Shown piece after piece: positions 33,650 to 44,552 of a DNA stretch of 64,000 bases; position 1 is the stretch's first letter; each line of letters opens with the position of its first letter. The DNA lies in NCBI GenBank assembly GCA_030068075.1, contig CM057827.1:68400500-68464499 (forward strand), in the 5' to 3' direction. Source of the stretch: Paguma larvata. Its lineage: Eukaryota; Chordata; Mammalia; Carnivora; Viverridae. A program made the translations under genes and the position numbers. The notes under the pieces were generated by a model. That model was given only the letters and a program-made list of their open reading frames with translations, did not search any database and was not told where the DNA came from.

Positions 33650-35240
33650 CATTTTTGGTATATTTTTAGATTTCAGTTGCTAAAATTTGATTAATAATTT
33701 GTACATGTCTATTCATGAAGGATACTAAAGTGTAGACCTGTTTTACTGTAATGATTTTGTCGTTTTTGGTATCAGGATAGTGCTAGCTTCACAAAATGAT
33801 TTGGAAAGTGCTTCCTCTTCTGTTTTTGAAAAGAGTTTGTATAAAAGTATCACCACTTCTTAAAATTTTTGGTAGGATTCACCTGTGAAGCCATCTGGTT
33901 TGAACTTTTCTTCGTTCAAAGATATCTAACTAGAAATTCAATTTCTCTGATACACAAATATTCAGATTATCTGTTTCTTCTTGAGTGAGCTTTGGGAGTT
34001 TGTCTTAAACTTTTCAGTTTCATCTAAATTGTCACATTTGTTAGTACAATATTGTGGAAGATACTCTTTAATTATCTATTTAGTATCTGTAATATATGTA
34101 GTTACAGTTTCTTTTTCTTTCTTTAAAAAATTTTTTAATGTTTATTTTTGAAAGAGAGAGACAGAGCATGAGCAGGGGAGGGACAGAAAGAGAGGGAGAC
34201 ACAGAATCCAAAACAGGCTCCAGGCTCTGAGCTGTCAGCACAGAACCTGATACAAGGCTCAAACCCATGAACCATGAGATCATGACCTGAACCAAAGTCG
34301 GATGCTCAACCGACTGAGCCACCTAGGTGCCCTGATAGTTTCTTTTTCATTCAGATATTTGCAACTTATGCATTTTCCCTTTTTTTCCCCTGTTCAATCT
34401 TGCTAGAGGTTTATTATTTCTGTTAATGTTTTAAAATTACTGGTTTTTGTTTTATTGATATTCTCTCTCTCCTTTTCTCTTTTTAGTTTTTTATTTAATT
34501 GATTTTTGCTCTTATCTGTGTTATTTTCTTCTTTGTCTTACTTTGGGTTTTGTTATCTTTTCCTATTCAGGAGAAAAGTCAGGACATTGATTGGAGATCT
34601 TCCTACTTTACTAACATAAGTGTTGAATGCTAGAAATTTTCCTTTAAGCACTGAATAAAATACATACTGCAAATTTTGGTATATTGTATTATGATTTTCA
34701 TTTAACTCAAAATATACTCTAATTTCTCTCGTGATTTCCTATTTGAACCATTAGTCATTTGTAAGTTGTTGACATCATTTAAAGTTATTGAGAGCTGTTT
34801 TGAGGACTTTCACAATATGCTTTGTCTTAGAGAATGCTTTATATGCACTGGAGAAAAATGCCAGGTGGCATGTTTTACAAATACCAACTATCAACTTTCT
34901 TGATAATATTGTTTGTGTCTTCTATATGCTTACCATCTTTTGGCATAATTCGCCTATATGTTATTGAGAATGGAATGTTGAAATGCCCAACTATAATTGT
35001 GGCTTTCTCTGTTTTTCCTTGTTGGTGTTTCAGTTTTTGTTTATATTCTGAAGCTTATTAGATGCATACATGTTCAGGATTTTTACATATTGATGAATTG
35101 ACTTCTTTATCATTATAAAATAACCCCCTTACTCCCTGGTCATAGTCATTGCTCTGAATTCTACTTTGATATTAAAATAACTAATCTGGCTTTATTTTGA
35201 TTAGCATTTAATGATTATACTTTTTACTATCCTTACACTT
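33650..35240 (-). mobile_element. L1 ORF2 fragment, second part of the broken antisense L1
   Basis: The plus strand carries the reverse complement of L1 ORF2: TTTTTGGTATCAGGATAGTG, then a TTCACCTGTGAAGCCATCTG block, a GTTGAATGCTAGAAATTTTC block and AATGGAATGTTGAAATGCCC-like blocks. These belong to the reverse transcriptase amino side and the region before it. The intervening ORF2 sequence expected between this and 33347 is missing, so a deletion accompanied or followed the hAT insertion. A SINE at 34121 also interrupts it. Many stops; inactive. Confidence 0.8.
34121..34336 (-). mobile_element. Feliform tRNA-derived SINE within L1
   Basis: T-rich tail, GA-rich centre, GAGCTGTCAGCACAGAACCT block and CGACTGAGCCACCTAGGTGC head. 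The 12-bp target duplication AGTTTCTTTTTC is at 34106-34117 and 34337-34348. Confidence 0.94.
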
Positions 35241-35249
35241 TTAACCTTT

Positions 35250-36260
35250 CTGGGTCTTTACATTTATAGTGAATTTCCTCCCACCTCACCATCATTTCTT
35301 AAATTTCCCATGAATTTGCAGGGCTCTGGAGCCCAGTCCTATGCTCCATATGCACTCATCTATAAGACAAATACTCCCAAGCTTTATCTCTACCTGGGAC
35401 TTGCATCTTACCTCCAGATTTATATAGCTAGCTGCTTCCTAAAGCTCTCCATTTGGATGTCTAGTAAGCATCTCAGACTTTACAGGTCCAAAACTAAATT
35501 CCTGGTCTCATCTCCTATATATAGTCTTCTCTATTTTAGTAAATGGTAAATCTCTCCTTAGGCTCAGGTCAAAAATTTTGGAGTCATTTTTTTACTTCAC
35601 TCTTTGATACATTCCTTATATCCATCTCTCACTAAATCCTATTGACCTTACCTTCAGAATATGTCCACATTCCAACAGATCATCATAATAACATTTCTAC
35701 CCACAGCGCAAAGCAGCACCACTGTTCCTCAAATGACTAACGGTCCCGTTATTACTTCACCATTTCTATTCTCACCCACCCACTCCACTCTCTGTGCAGC
35801 TGCTAAAGTGATCCTATTAAAACTTAACATCAGATCGTATTTCCCACTCGGTTTAAAACCCATTAATGACCTGCCCTTTCAGAGTAAAAACCAAAGTCCT
35901 CACAATCACCTCAGATTGCCCCATGGCTTTTTTTCATTATATCCTTCAGCTCTTTTTCTAATATCAACTCCATAACAAGGTCTTTGCTGATTACTCAATT
36001 GAAAATTGTAAAACATCTCCTAAGCCCTGGCATCACCAGTTTCTCTCCAAGCTTTCTTCTTTTTTTCCCCAGAGAACTGACTGCATCATTGCATACCATG
36101 TATTTTATCTATTTATTTTTTCGTTGTCTTGTCTTTCCTAATAGAAGGTGAACTCACTAAGAGCAGGATTTTTTCTTTTTTCTGTTTTGTTTCACATTGT
36201 AATCCTATCACCTAAAAGAGTACCTGGTCCTTAATCAAGAGTGGTTGAAGAAAGGAAATA
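35250..36260 (+). mobile_element. Long L2 LINE 3' portion
   Basis: CATTTGGATGTCTAGTAAGC, CAGGTCCAAAACTAAATTCC, a TTTTGGAGTCATTTTTTTAC block, CACTAAATCCTATTGACCTT, AGTGATCCTATTAAAACTTA and a final TAGAAGGTGAACTCACTAAG follow the L2 sense order over about 1 kb. It is one of the longest L2 pieces in the window and is heavily mutated. Confidence 0.8.
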
Positions 36261-36479
36261 AACAAAACTTTTAGAAACTGAATAATATACTGAGTTTTCA
36301 AAAATACTTTTGCTAGATACAGAATAGTAAAAGTTGTATATGAGGATCATATTTTCATTCATACTCCTAAGGTATCTACTTATCATTAACCAAAATCAAG
36401 CGTCAGCGTCTACTTCAATAGTGATGTTGACTAAGGCATATGAATTGATTGTGCGTGTGTGTGCAGGTATGTGCGCGTG

Positions 36480-36502
36480 CACACACACACACACACACAC
36501 AC
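36480..36502. repeat. (CA)n microsatellite
   Basis: About 11 CA units after a GT/GC-rich lead. A smaller CA run is at 36571-36583. Confidence 0.9.
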
Positions 36503-36503
36503 A

Positions 36504-36930
36504 TTTCATTCATCACCCCTGCCCACAATGTATCACTGCTTTGCTCAAGATTCATAATGGCTCCAAACTTACACACACACACACTTTCTAGATTTAGGCA
36601 TGCCTACCTTTCTAATATAGTTCACATCACTTCCAACCAAGGACCCACCATTTCTTTAACATTTTTCCCTGTCTCTAAGAACACTGTGCTCTCTTTATGC
36701 CTAAGCCATCACCCATGAGTTTTCCCCACCCTGAATGCCCTGACAATTCCCATCTCAGGAAATGCTCACTGTTTTCTTTGACAAATGTATCCAATACTGA
36801 CTTGTCTCTTCTCTCTATACTTACAAACGTCATCGTTTATATCATTCATGTAACATTTATCCTAACCTGCCTTATATTGAAGCATGTGTATCAGTATAGC
36901 TCCATTGTCCTTCTAAAACATCCACTTAGA
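36504..36930 (+). mobile_element. Probable L2 LINE fragment
   Basis: TTGCTCAAGATTCATAATGG, CCACCCTGAATGCCCTGACA and a TTACAAACGTCATCGTTTAT block run in L2 sense order. Diverged, boundaries unsure. Confidence 0.5.
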
Positions 36931-36965
36931 AAAGGTAATTCTGAGTCAATTTAGCTACCTATCTT

Positions 36966-37190
36966 TTAAATTTGTTTAAACATTTATTTATTTTTTGAGA
37001 GGCAGAGAGAGGCAGAGCATGAGCAGAGGAAGGAGAGAGAGAGAGAGGGAGGTACAGAATCTGAAGCAGACGCCAGGCTCTGAGCTGCTTGTTAGCACAG
37101 AGCCCAATGTGGGTCTCAAACTCACGAACTATGAGATCTTGACCTGAGCTGAAATAGGACGCCCAGATGACCAAGCCATCCAGGTGCCTC
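36966..37190 (-). mobile_element. Feliform tRNA-derived SINE
   Basis: Complete reversed SINE with a perfect 15-bp target duplication, TTAGCTACCTATCTT, at 36951-36965 and 37191-37205. Confidence 0.95.
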
Positions 37191-37289
37191 TTAGCTACCT
37201 ATCTTCTTTAACTTTATACCCTTAATACTGAGCACTGAGGGGAAAGACAATCTAGCAGATTGATGCTGTTCTAAATTCATGATATCCAA

Positions 37290-37745
37290 GTTCAACTAGG
37301 CTGTCATTGATTTCCTAATCAGCTCTCACTCTCATTTCTTCATAACAGCTATTTCCAACCTTCTCCTTTCTCCTTAAGCCTCTGTTCCTGCCAGTTTGCT
37401 TCTCACCCCTCAGCATATGCCTGAGCCTCCTACTTCAAGGAGAAAATAGAAGCCTACTAGCAATGTTCTCAACTTCATGCAACCAAAGCAGTTTATTTCT
37501 ACCTGCACCGATCCTCTCCTCCTCTCTCTCCCTCTCATTTCAGTGCATGAATTAACTATTTAGTGCTAATCTCTCCACTTGCGCTCTTGCTCGCCTTCCT
37601 TCTCACCGTCCAGCCTTCTCCTTTGTTGAATGAAAAAGGATTCCTTCTCCCGTAGCTTCAGCTCTACCATCATTTGAGCTTCTTTCCTCTCAGTACTTCC
37701 TATGCTCAAGTGTTGTCTCACTTTAGAACAACCTTTTTGAAAGCA
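37290..37745 (+). mobile_element. Possible 5'-ward L2 LINE fragment
   Basis: Pyrimidine-rich text such as CATGCAACCAAAGCAGTTTA and CTCATTTCAGTGCATGAATT is reminiscent of the region before the L2 reverse transcriptase. Tentative. Confidence 0.35.
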
Positions 37746-37859
37746 CATTATTCTCTAGCCACCACCTTTCTTATCATTTTTCTTTCATAGATACAGAGTT
37801 TGAAAATGGTAACCCACCTTTGTGGTCATTCTGTTCTTCCCATTCATACTTCAATCTGC

Positions 37860-38385
37860 TGTATAGATCTTCCTCGACTTCTCATTGGGTTATGTCCCAA
37901 TAAGCCCATTGTAAATTGACAATATCCTAGGTCAAAGGGCATTTGCTCTACCTAATCCACTAAACATCATAGCTTAGCCTAGCCTGCCTTTAACGTACTC
38001 AGAACACTTGCCTTATACCGTGGTTGGGGAGAATCATCTAGCACAAAACTTATTTTATAAGAAAGTGTTGGATATCATGTGATTTATTGAATACTGTACT
38101 GAAAGAGAAAAGCAGAATGATTGTGTGGGCACAGAATGCTTATAAGGGTATGATGGCATAGGCTCTTTATCCTTGTGATTGAAGGGCTGACTGGGAGTCG
38201 TGGCTTGCTGCCCCTGCCCAGCATCACAAGAGAGTATTGCACCACATATGACTAGTTCAGGAAAAGATCAAAATTAAAACCAAAAAAATCAAGTATGGTT
38301 TCTAATGAATTCTTATCACTTTAGCGTTATCATGAAGTCAAAAAATCCTGTTGATTTATCCTAGGTCGAAGACTGTATTCTAGCT
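37860..38385 (+). mobile_element. Tigger-like (Tc1/mariner) DNA transposon
   Basis: TTCCTCGACTTCTCATTGGG, TTATGTCCCAATAAGCCCAT, ACATCATAGCTTAGCCTAGC, TTATTGAATACTGTACTGAA and a closing TCATGAAGTCAAAAAATCCT reproduce a non-autonomous Tigger-like family with partly complementary ends. Subfamily not assigned. Confidence 0.7.
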
Positions 38386-38471
38386 TCCCTCCTGTAATAT
38401 ACTGAAATAGTTACTTTCAATCTTAGAATGAAGTCTTACTTTGTAGCATGGTTCATAATATTTAGAATCCT

Positions 38472-38674
38472 GGGGCACCTGGGTGGCTCAGTAGGTTAAG
38501 CATCTGACTCTTGGTTTCGGCTCAGGGTCATGATCTCACACTTTATGAGATCAAGCCCTGTGTTGGGCTACGCACTGACAATGCAGAGCCTGTTTGGGAT
38601 TCTCTTTCCCTCTCTTTCTGACCCTATCCTCCACAAAAATAAATGAATAAACTTTAATTATAATAATAATAATG
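38472..38674 (+). mobile_element. Feliform tRNA-derived SINE
   Basis: GGGGCACCTGGGTGGCTCAG head, GGGTCATGATCTCACACTTT middle, CT-rich block and an AATAAATGAATAAAC tail ending in an AAT repeat. Target duplication not clear. Confidence 0.93.
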
Positions 38675-38689
38675 ATATTTGTAATTCTG

Positions 38690-39102
38690 CGTTTTGATGC
38701 CATGCATATCTTCCTCAGTGTTCTTGTGCCCACTCAGCACTCCACTTTCCCCACACACTAGGCACCACAGCTTTTTGTAAGTCTTAGGACATATAATGTG
38801 TCTCTCCTTCTCTGACCTTCAGGATTTCATGTCTTGTAACTTTGGCTTCTTGGTTAACATTTGTATATATTCCAAGTTTTATTGGAGAAATTACTTTATT
38901 CAGAAAAATTCCCTCTTGCTCTTCTCCCAAGTCTGAGGTTGTCCATTCTATTGTCTCACAGCAGGTCATACTTCTTTTTGCATTTTAATTGCTCATTTAA
39001 TTGTCTATGTCCTCCACTAGATTATAAATTTCATTATGGCATGAAGCCTTGTTTGTCATTGTCTTCCATGGTTGCCTAATACAGAGCTTTTAGGCCATCA
39101 GT

Positions 39103-39104
<2 letters not shown>
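38690..39104 (+). mobile_element. L2 LINE 3' end
   Basis: The end of the interval, TGTCCTCCACTAGATTATAA, ATTTCATTATGGCATGAAGC and CATCAGTAAACACAC, is the L2 3' end on the sense strand. The first half is less certain. Confidence 0.65.

Positions 39105-39150
<46 letters not shown>
39105..39150. repeat. (AC)23 microsatellite
   Basis: An uninterrupted AC run of 46 bp, the longest dinucleotide repeat in the window. It begins at the end of an L2 copy. Confidence 0.97.
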
Positions 39151-39152
<2 letters not shown>

Positions 39153-39175
39153 TGACTTTAGTCACTGTGAAATTT

Positions 39176-39178
<3 letters not shown>

Positions 39179-39207
<29 letters not shown>
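39179..39207. repeat. (TA)n microsatellite
   Basis: About 14 TA units, 28 bp after the AC repeat. Confidence 0.95.
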
Positions 39208-39208
<1 letters not shown>

Positions 39209-39544
39209 CATTTCTATCAATAAACCTTTCATGTTCCCATTTGCAAACATATAAAATTTGTGAAGCAAAAGATGCAAACATAGGGTTACATTGTTGCTGT
39301 AAATCATCACACTGGCTTAACATTTTTGAAATACTAGAGAACCAGTTCCATAGCTATTTTTAGCAACAAATGTATTTTTCCAATAGGATAGCCAAAATTT
39401 AATAGAATATAAATGTATTTTAATATATGTTAGTATAGTATAGATATTGGCTAAATGTTAGAGCACCCAGGACTTAGTCATTGAACTTCATTCCTTTTCT
39501 GTACATTATTCTTTGGATTTTTGTAATGAGTCTCTTTGTTTAAA
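39208..39544. other. AT-rich sequence, nothing identified
   Basis: No transposon or exon recognised. Confidence 0.4.
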
Positions 39545-40015
39545 TATTCTGACAGTTATCTATTGCCCTATAACCAATTACCCTAAAATTTGGTGGTGTA
39601 AAACAATAATTTATTATCTTTCATGGTTCTGTGGATGGTTACACCTGACCTGTTCACACAGCTGCATTCAGCTGGAAAGTAGATTGGAAGGTCCAAGATG
39701 GCCTCCTACGTAGGTGTGGCGGTTGATTCTGACTGTCACACATGGTGTTTTGGTTCTCCTCCTTGTTGTCTCTCATCCTCTTATTGGTCAGATTGGACTT
39801 CCTTTTGCATTAGTTTCAAGGTAGTCTTCTTAAAAGGGGAGAAGGGAAAGCTGAAAGGCCTGTACAGACCTAGGCTCAAAAGTCATATCATCCCCAGTCT
39901 GTTGTCTGAAGCAAGTTGCAAAGCCAATGCATATTCAAGAGGCAGGAAGATAGATTTCACTCTTTGATGAAAGGAAAACAAAGTCAAAGTCGTATCACAA
40001 AGGTACAGGCAAACT
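39545..40015 (-). mobile_element. Old LTR relic (MLT1/MaLR-like)
   Basis: GTTATCTATTGCCCTATAAC, ATTACCCTAAAATTTGGTGG, AACAATAATTTATTATCTTT and later TCCAAGATGGCCTCCTACGT and TATTCAAGAGGCAGGAAGAT fit the reverse complement of an old mammalian LTR. No internal retroviral sequence accompanies it. The exact family is unsure. Confidence 0.55.
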
Positions 40016-40024
40016 GCTCCAAAC

Positions 40025-40095
40025 ACCACCTTCCCCATCCCAATTAATGGCAAATCCATCCCTCTAGCTGCTCTGGCAAAATCCTTGATGTTGCC
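40025..40095 (+). mobile_element. Short L2 LINE fragment
   Basis: CCCAATTAATGGCAAATCCA followed by CTCTGGCAAAATCCTTGATG matches the L2 segment before its GGAGTCAT block. Confidence 0.6.
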
Positions 40096-40139
40096 TTTGT
40101 CTAGAGTGGCTGCATAATTTATCATCCAAACCAGGATAT

Positions 40140-41761
40140 ATTTGGAAGAGAAAACAGAAGTGAAAAATAATTGAAATTATATAATTTTTGTAATGGGTAT
40201 TTTTCAGTGGAAAATTAGATGTTATTGTGGATCTAGAAAAGATTTTATTCAAAACTATTTTTGAAAACACTTTTCTAAAATAATATTGAAATATAACCTT
40301 GTAGTAAAAAATACAAAATAGTATTTTGAATTGCTGATACAGTCAATAGATTCTTCTTTGTACACTACAATATTTTTAAATGAGAAAAACACTATATCTG
40401 CAAGTATCAAGGAATCCAGAAAGCTGAGAGAAAATTCTGGTAAGTGGAGAAGATCTCAATTCTAATTTATTTCATTAAAGTGGATATATGGTTCATTTAA
40501 AATAAGCCATAAATGCTTTCTTTATGCCTCCATCAAGGGACCTTTATTTTTATGATAAAAATATGTCAAATAATTTTCTCCACATATGATTCTTCTGAGC
40601 ATTTAACCAAATTTAGATACTGCAAAACCATAGGACTTTGTGATTTTCTCCCACTAGCACAGAATATAAATATATACATTTCAAAATGAAAGTTCAATGG
40701 AATGAATCTTTCTATACTTGGAATATTGCAGAGTGAAGTTGTAAATTTTAAAAATGAAATTCTGTACCTCATTTGACCTGTCATCACTTATTTTGTCCTG
40801 TTACTTCTTTGTTTTTATAGAGATAAATTTAAAAGACTTTCTGTTTTCAGGCTTTAGTTTTAATAATTAGCTGCATTACATTAAAGTCTTTAGTAGCTGG
40901 AATTTCGTTTTTCTTTTATTTACATTTTCTCCTTACTGAATACTTCAATTACAGATTTCCAGTGCTTTGAACAGAAATCAACTGACTTCCGGAAGACGCA
41001 GTCAGAAAAAGTTCATCGTCATATTTAGTACTTGAAAGGATCAAATACAGGCAGGGTATGCCACTTTGCTGACTGCACCTATTTGGAGGTTTGTTTTTGT
41101 TTGGTTTTGTTTGGTTTTTAATATTAGCTTTGTAGGTCATTTTTCCAGTGTGTGTGTAAATTATTTGTAAATTTTGATAACTTTCATCTTAATTTTTAGA
41201 ATATCACCCTAAATTTGAACTCAGTTTTGACTTGTGTGTGGTCCACAATCAATTCTAATATATTTCTACTTCATTAGGATCTTAATTAGTAAAAATGGTG
41301 CTCTTTTCATTATGATTATAATACTGTATCCCCCAGAACTTACATTCAAATTTTCACTGGAAAACAATTCTGTCTTTATTGTTGCACTTAACCAAGGGGA
41401 ATTTGAATTAATGTTAGAAATTTCACCTTCAAAGGAATGAAATGTTAAAAGCTTTACTTTGAACTAGCTGAATAAAGTAATCAAACCATTCCTGGAGTAA
41501 CCGATTTTGTATTTGAAAAATCTGATGTCACTCACAAAGCACCAGTATCAATTAATTATCACAAAGTTCTTCAGCCGTTGGACCATAAGAGCATTTGAAA
41601 TGGAAGATGAGCAAAAGTAATTTGAAATAATGACCATTGATCTAAATGCAAAGTCATTCTTCATTTGGTGATTTCTGGGCTTACGTTTGGCAGGTGCACA
41701 TATAAAATCATTTTGAAGGACAATCTTCTTAAACTCACTTGAAGTAGACACTGATTCTTCA
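40140..41761. other. AT-rich sequence; right end may be an old mRNA copy
   Basis: No transposon recognised. A 67-codon minus-strand frame at 41751-41548 contains SEFKKIVLQNDFICAPAKRK. It continues in frame across the GAPDH retrocopy insertion site when that copy is removed. I do not recognise the protein. Confidence 0.4.
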
Positions 41762-42042
41762 TCAGATTTTTGTCCTCTGTTTGTTTGTTTGTTTGTTTGT
41801 TTGTTTTCTTTTCTTTTCTTCTCAGCACCAGTATCACCCCATTTGATGTTGGCAGGATCTCACTCCTGGGAGATGGAAATGAGCTTTCCATTGATGACAA
41901 GTTTCTCATTTTCAGCCTTGACTGTGCCATTGAATTTGCTGTGGGTGGAATCATACTGGAACGTGTTCACCATTGTTCTTGGAGACCCGGCTGGCCCTGC
42001 ACCGGAAGATGTGGCTGTCTCTAGAACTGGGAGGAGTAGAGA
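41762..42042 (-). pseudogene. GAPDHP: GAPDH processed pseudogene, internally deleted and 3' truncated
   Basis: A fragment of the mRNA for glyceraldehyde-3-phosphate dehydrogenase, the glycolytic enzyme. On the minus strand about 70 bp of the known 5' UTR (AGTTCTAGAGACAGCCACAT and onward) leads to an ATG at 41973-41971. The first codons, ATGGTGAA, jump straight to [20 protein letters not shown], so roughly 40 codons of the NAD-binding amino end are missing. It continues through [13 protein letters not shown], a stop, then DPANIKWGDTGAE, and ends in an A-rich run that has become AAAG and AAAC repeats. About 270 carboxyl-terminal codons are absent. Possible target duplications ACTGATTCTTCAT (41749-41761) and ACTGTTCTTCAT (42043-42054) flank it. 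Non-functional. Confidence 0.88.
41779..41820. repeat. (TTTG)n-(TTTTC)n tail repeat
   Basis: About seven TTTG units followed by TTTTC units. This is the degenerate A-rich tail of the minus-strand GAPDH retrocopy. Confidence 0.9.
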
Positions 42043-42639
42043 ACTGTTCTTCATTTTCCATGTGACCTGTGCTATCATTAATATTCCCATGGAAGAGTTC
42101 CTGTAAGTTGCATGTTTATCATCAATATTCCTGAGGAATGGAGACTCTGTGCTCTTTTGTTTGAAAATTATTAAACATGATTTTAGTGGGGTTTTTTTTG
42201 TTAATTTAGTGATGCCAAAAGAGTTTATTGCAAATGATTGCAAAATAGTAAAACTAATAGTTGTAGATTTATGCCATGCAATATATGATTAATAATACAA
42301 CATACAATAAAACTATGAAGCAAGCATGCTCAGATTCTTTTCTGTCCAGGAATAGTCAATTTCTAATCTCCTCTCATATTTCAGAAGCCATTGTGGCCAT
42401 TGACGCTGCTGACTGGTGATTGGGTGGCATGATGCATTTCCCAGGCCTGGCAGGCACAATGGTGAGTACACTGGGTGGTCAGTGGGAATGATGGTGTTGA
42501 ATACTTCTGTCCACTAGAGAGCATAGAGTTTCCAAGAGAGCACATTTCATTTGATCCAAGGAGCATAGCCTTTTCTTCTCTCCACGCCATACCCAATCCA
42601 TCAGCACATCCTGTTTTCTCTACCTGCATGATTTGTGTA
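42043..42639. other. Unidentified sequence with mRNA-like traits on the minus strand
   Basis: The minus strand shows AATAAA (complement at 42223-42228) followed about 27 bases later by a run of A (plus-strand T run at 42192-42199). An 82-codon frame lies upstream at 42629-42381. This could be the 3' end of an unrecognised retrocopy or chance. Confidence 0.35.
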
Positions 42640-43715
42640 GAATCTTACCATATCTAGCAACTTCCTTAGCTACCTCTACGGTTCAAATAACCATCCTGCT
42701 AGGCTGGATTCCTGTAAGAGCCTCTTATCTGGTCTCCATGCTCTACCTTTGTCCCTCAATAGTCTATTCTCACTACAGTAGAGAAGTGATATTAAAAACC
42801 TTTAAGTTAGTGCCCTTCTTTCCTCTTTTAGAAACTCTATAATGACTCAGAGTAACAGCCAAGGTCCCTGTCTGGAACTCCAAAATCCTACTCCATCTGT
42901 TACCATTACCCCTCTGACTTAATCTCCCACCGCCATCCCCTTTTTACAAGCCACATCCAGCCACGGGTGATTCCATGATAGTCCCCAAATACTCTTTAGG
43001 TGTCTTGTCTGAGGGTCTTTTGTCTAGTTGGTGCTTTTATCTGGAGTTCTCCTTCCCCAGATATCCTCTTGGCAAAATTCCCTCACCTTATTCCAGAATG
43101 CAAGTGTAAATCTCTTCTCCTCAATGGGTTTTACCTGATTATTCTATTTAATACTGCTATCTGAACACATCCCTAACTTACTATGGACCCTCTCTACTCT
43201 AGTACTTACCGGTGTCTATACCACATTCACTCTAGTACTGGTCAGCTTAGCCTATCATACTACTGCCATATCGTAGTAACACAAGACCTCATTTACTTAC
43301 AACAACATTTTACTTACATAGATTGACTGAGACTGTGCTTCAGTGTCTTTTTCATTCTGAATATTCTATGCTGAATTGCCTTTCTGCTGGTAGAGAGAAA
43401 AGAGAGAAAACAGAAGCATCTGCTTGGAATAGCACCCATTACTCCCCCTGACATTTCATTAACTAAAACAGGTAATACGGCTAAGCTTGAGGTAAAAAAT
43501 GTAAGAAGAAAATCCTCCCATAGAAAGAGGCTTAAGACTAGTTAATGTTTATTATTTATTTGTTCCTCCCACTAGCACCTCAAGGGCAGGGCTCTCTATC
43601 TCTTGTGTTTGTGGATTTTCCCCCTGCTAAATATTAAGTACATAGAACAGAGCTTGGTACATGGTACTTATTAAGTCAAATTGTATTGAATAAATAAATG
43701 AACAAAAACATACTA
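42640..43715 (+). mobile_element. L2 LINE 3' portion
   Basis: TCTTATCTGGTCTCCATGCT, AGTCTATTCTCACTACAGTA, GAGTAACAGCCAAGGTCCCT, CCCCAGATATCCTCTTGGCA and the terminal ACCTCAAGGGCAGGGCTCTC with ATTGAATAAATAAATGAAC tail follow L2 in sense order. The part at about 43330-43555 does not fit L2 and may be an insertion related to the LTR at 44090. Confidence 0.75.
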
Positions 43716-44089
43716 CTATATGGTTTTATGTTTCTGTAACTATTTAAAGTTCTTTAAAGTTGCCATAGCTGAGGCAAATGCTAACTCTATTACTTAAAAA
43801 AAAGTCTATAGACATATAACAATTTATTGTTGATAGCTAAATTCCAATGAGGGTGTAAGAAGATGGGCATTGAGGAGGGCACTCATTGGGATGTGCCCTG
43901 GATGTTGTATGTAAGCCAATCTGACAATAAATTATATTCAAAACATACTATGGTGAAGGATAATGAATAACATTCCAATGATAAGCAGCCCATCGCTATT
44001 TCTGTAGCTTTATAAGTGGCTGCTTGTCCTCAGACATGTTTCCTTTGCTAACAGAATTCATATAGCCATGCAACTAACCCAAAAGGGTG
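43716..44089. other. Unique-looking sequence, nothing identified
   Basis: No transposon or exon recognised in this AT-rich stretch. Confidence 0.35.
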
Positions 44090-44552
44090 TGTCATGATTA
44101 GTCTAGGTCAATAATGGCACTTATTTTCCTCTCTTACCCTTTGCAGAGATTGTTCTGGGATGATTTCCTAAAGAAGTTTGGGAAGAGCACCTGGAAGTCA
44201 GTTTGCTCCCCAAGGAAAGACATAGTTGTATAAGGAAAATGTCCTTCTTGGCCTTCTTCTCCATCTTTTCCTGTTTGGGTGCTGTTAGATGAAGATGGCA
44301 TGCCTAGAGCTATGGCAGCCATTTTGTGACCATGAGGTGACAAATATGAGACTGAAAACAAACACATGGAAAGTGAAGGATTACAGCAGTGGAAAGAACC
44401 AGTGTCTTTTATCATGTCTTTAAACTGCCAAAACAGCTCCACAATTGCCTCCAAACAGCATTCTTGGTAAGTAAACATACTTACACAGTGGTTCAAGACA
44501 CTGCACTTTAGACATTTTGTTCTGGCAGCTGAGTGCATCCTAACTGAGACAG
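44090..44552 (+). mobile_element. Old LTR relic, family X, plus orientation
   Basis: CTATGGCAGCCATTTTGTGA, CCATGAGGTGACAAATATGA, AAAGAACCAGTGTCTTTTAT and the end GCAGCTGAGTGCATCCTAAC..GAGACA fit an old mammalian LTR that ends in CTAACTGATACA. The 134-codon minus-strand frame inside is not a gene; it is the complement of this repeat. Two inverted copies are at 45185 and 60895. Confidence 0.6.

Noticed and set aside
34834..35061. 75-codon plus-strand frame with membrane-like residues
   Set aside because: It is the complement of L1 ORF2 sequence; its hydrophobic look comes from T-rich antisense DNA.
44134..44538. 134-codon minus-strand open frame
   Set aside because: It is the complement of an old LTR relic (44090-44552), whose conserved words explain the sequence.
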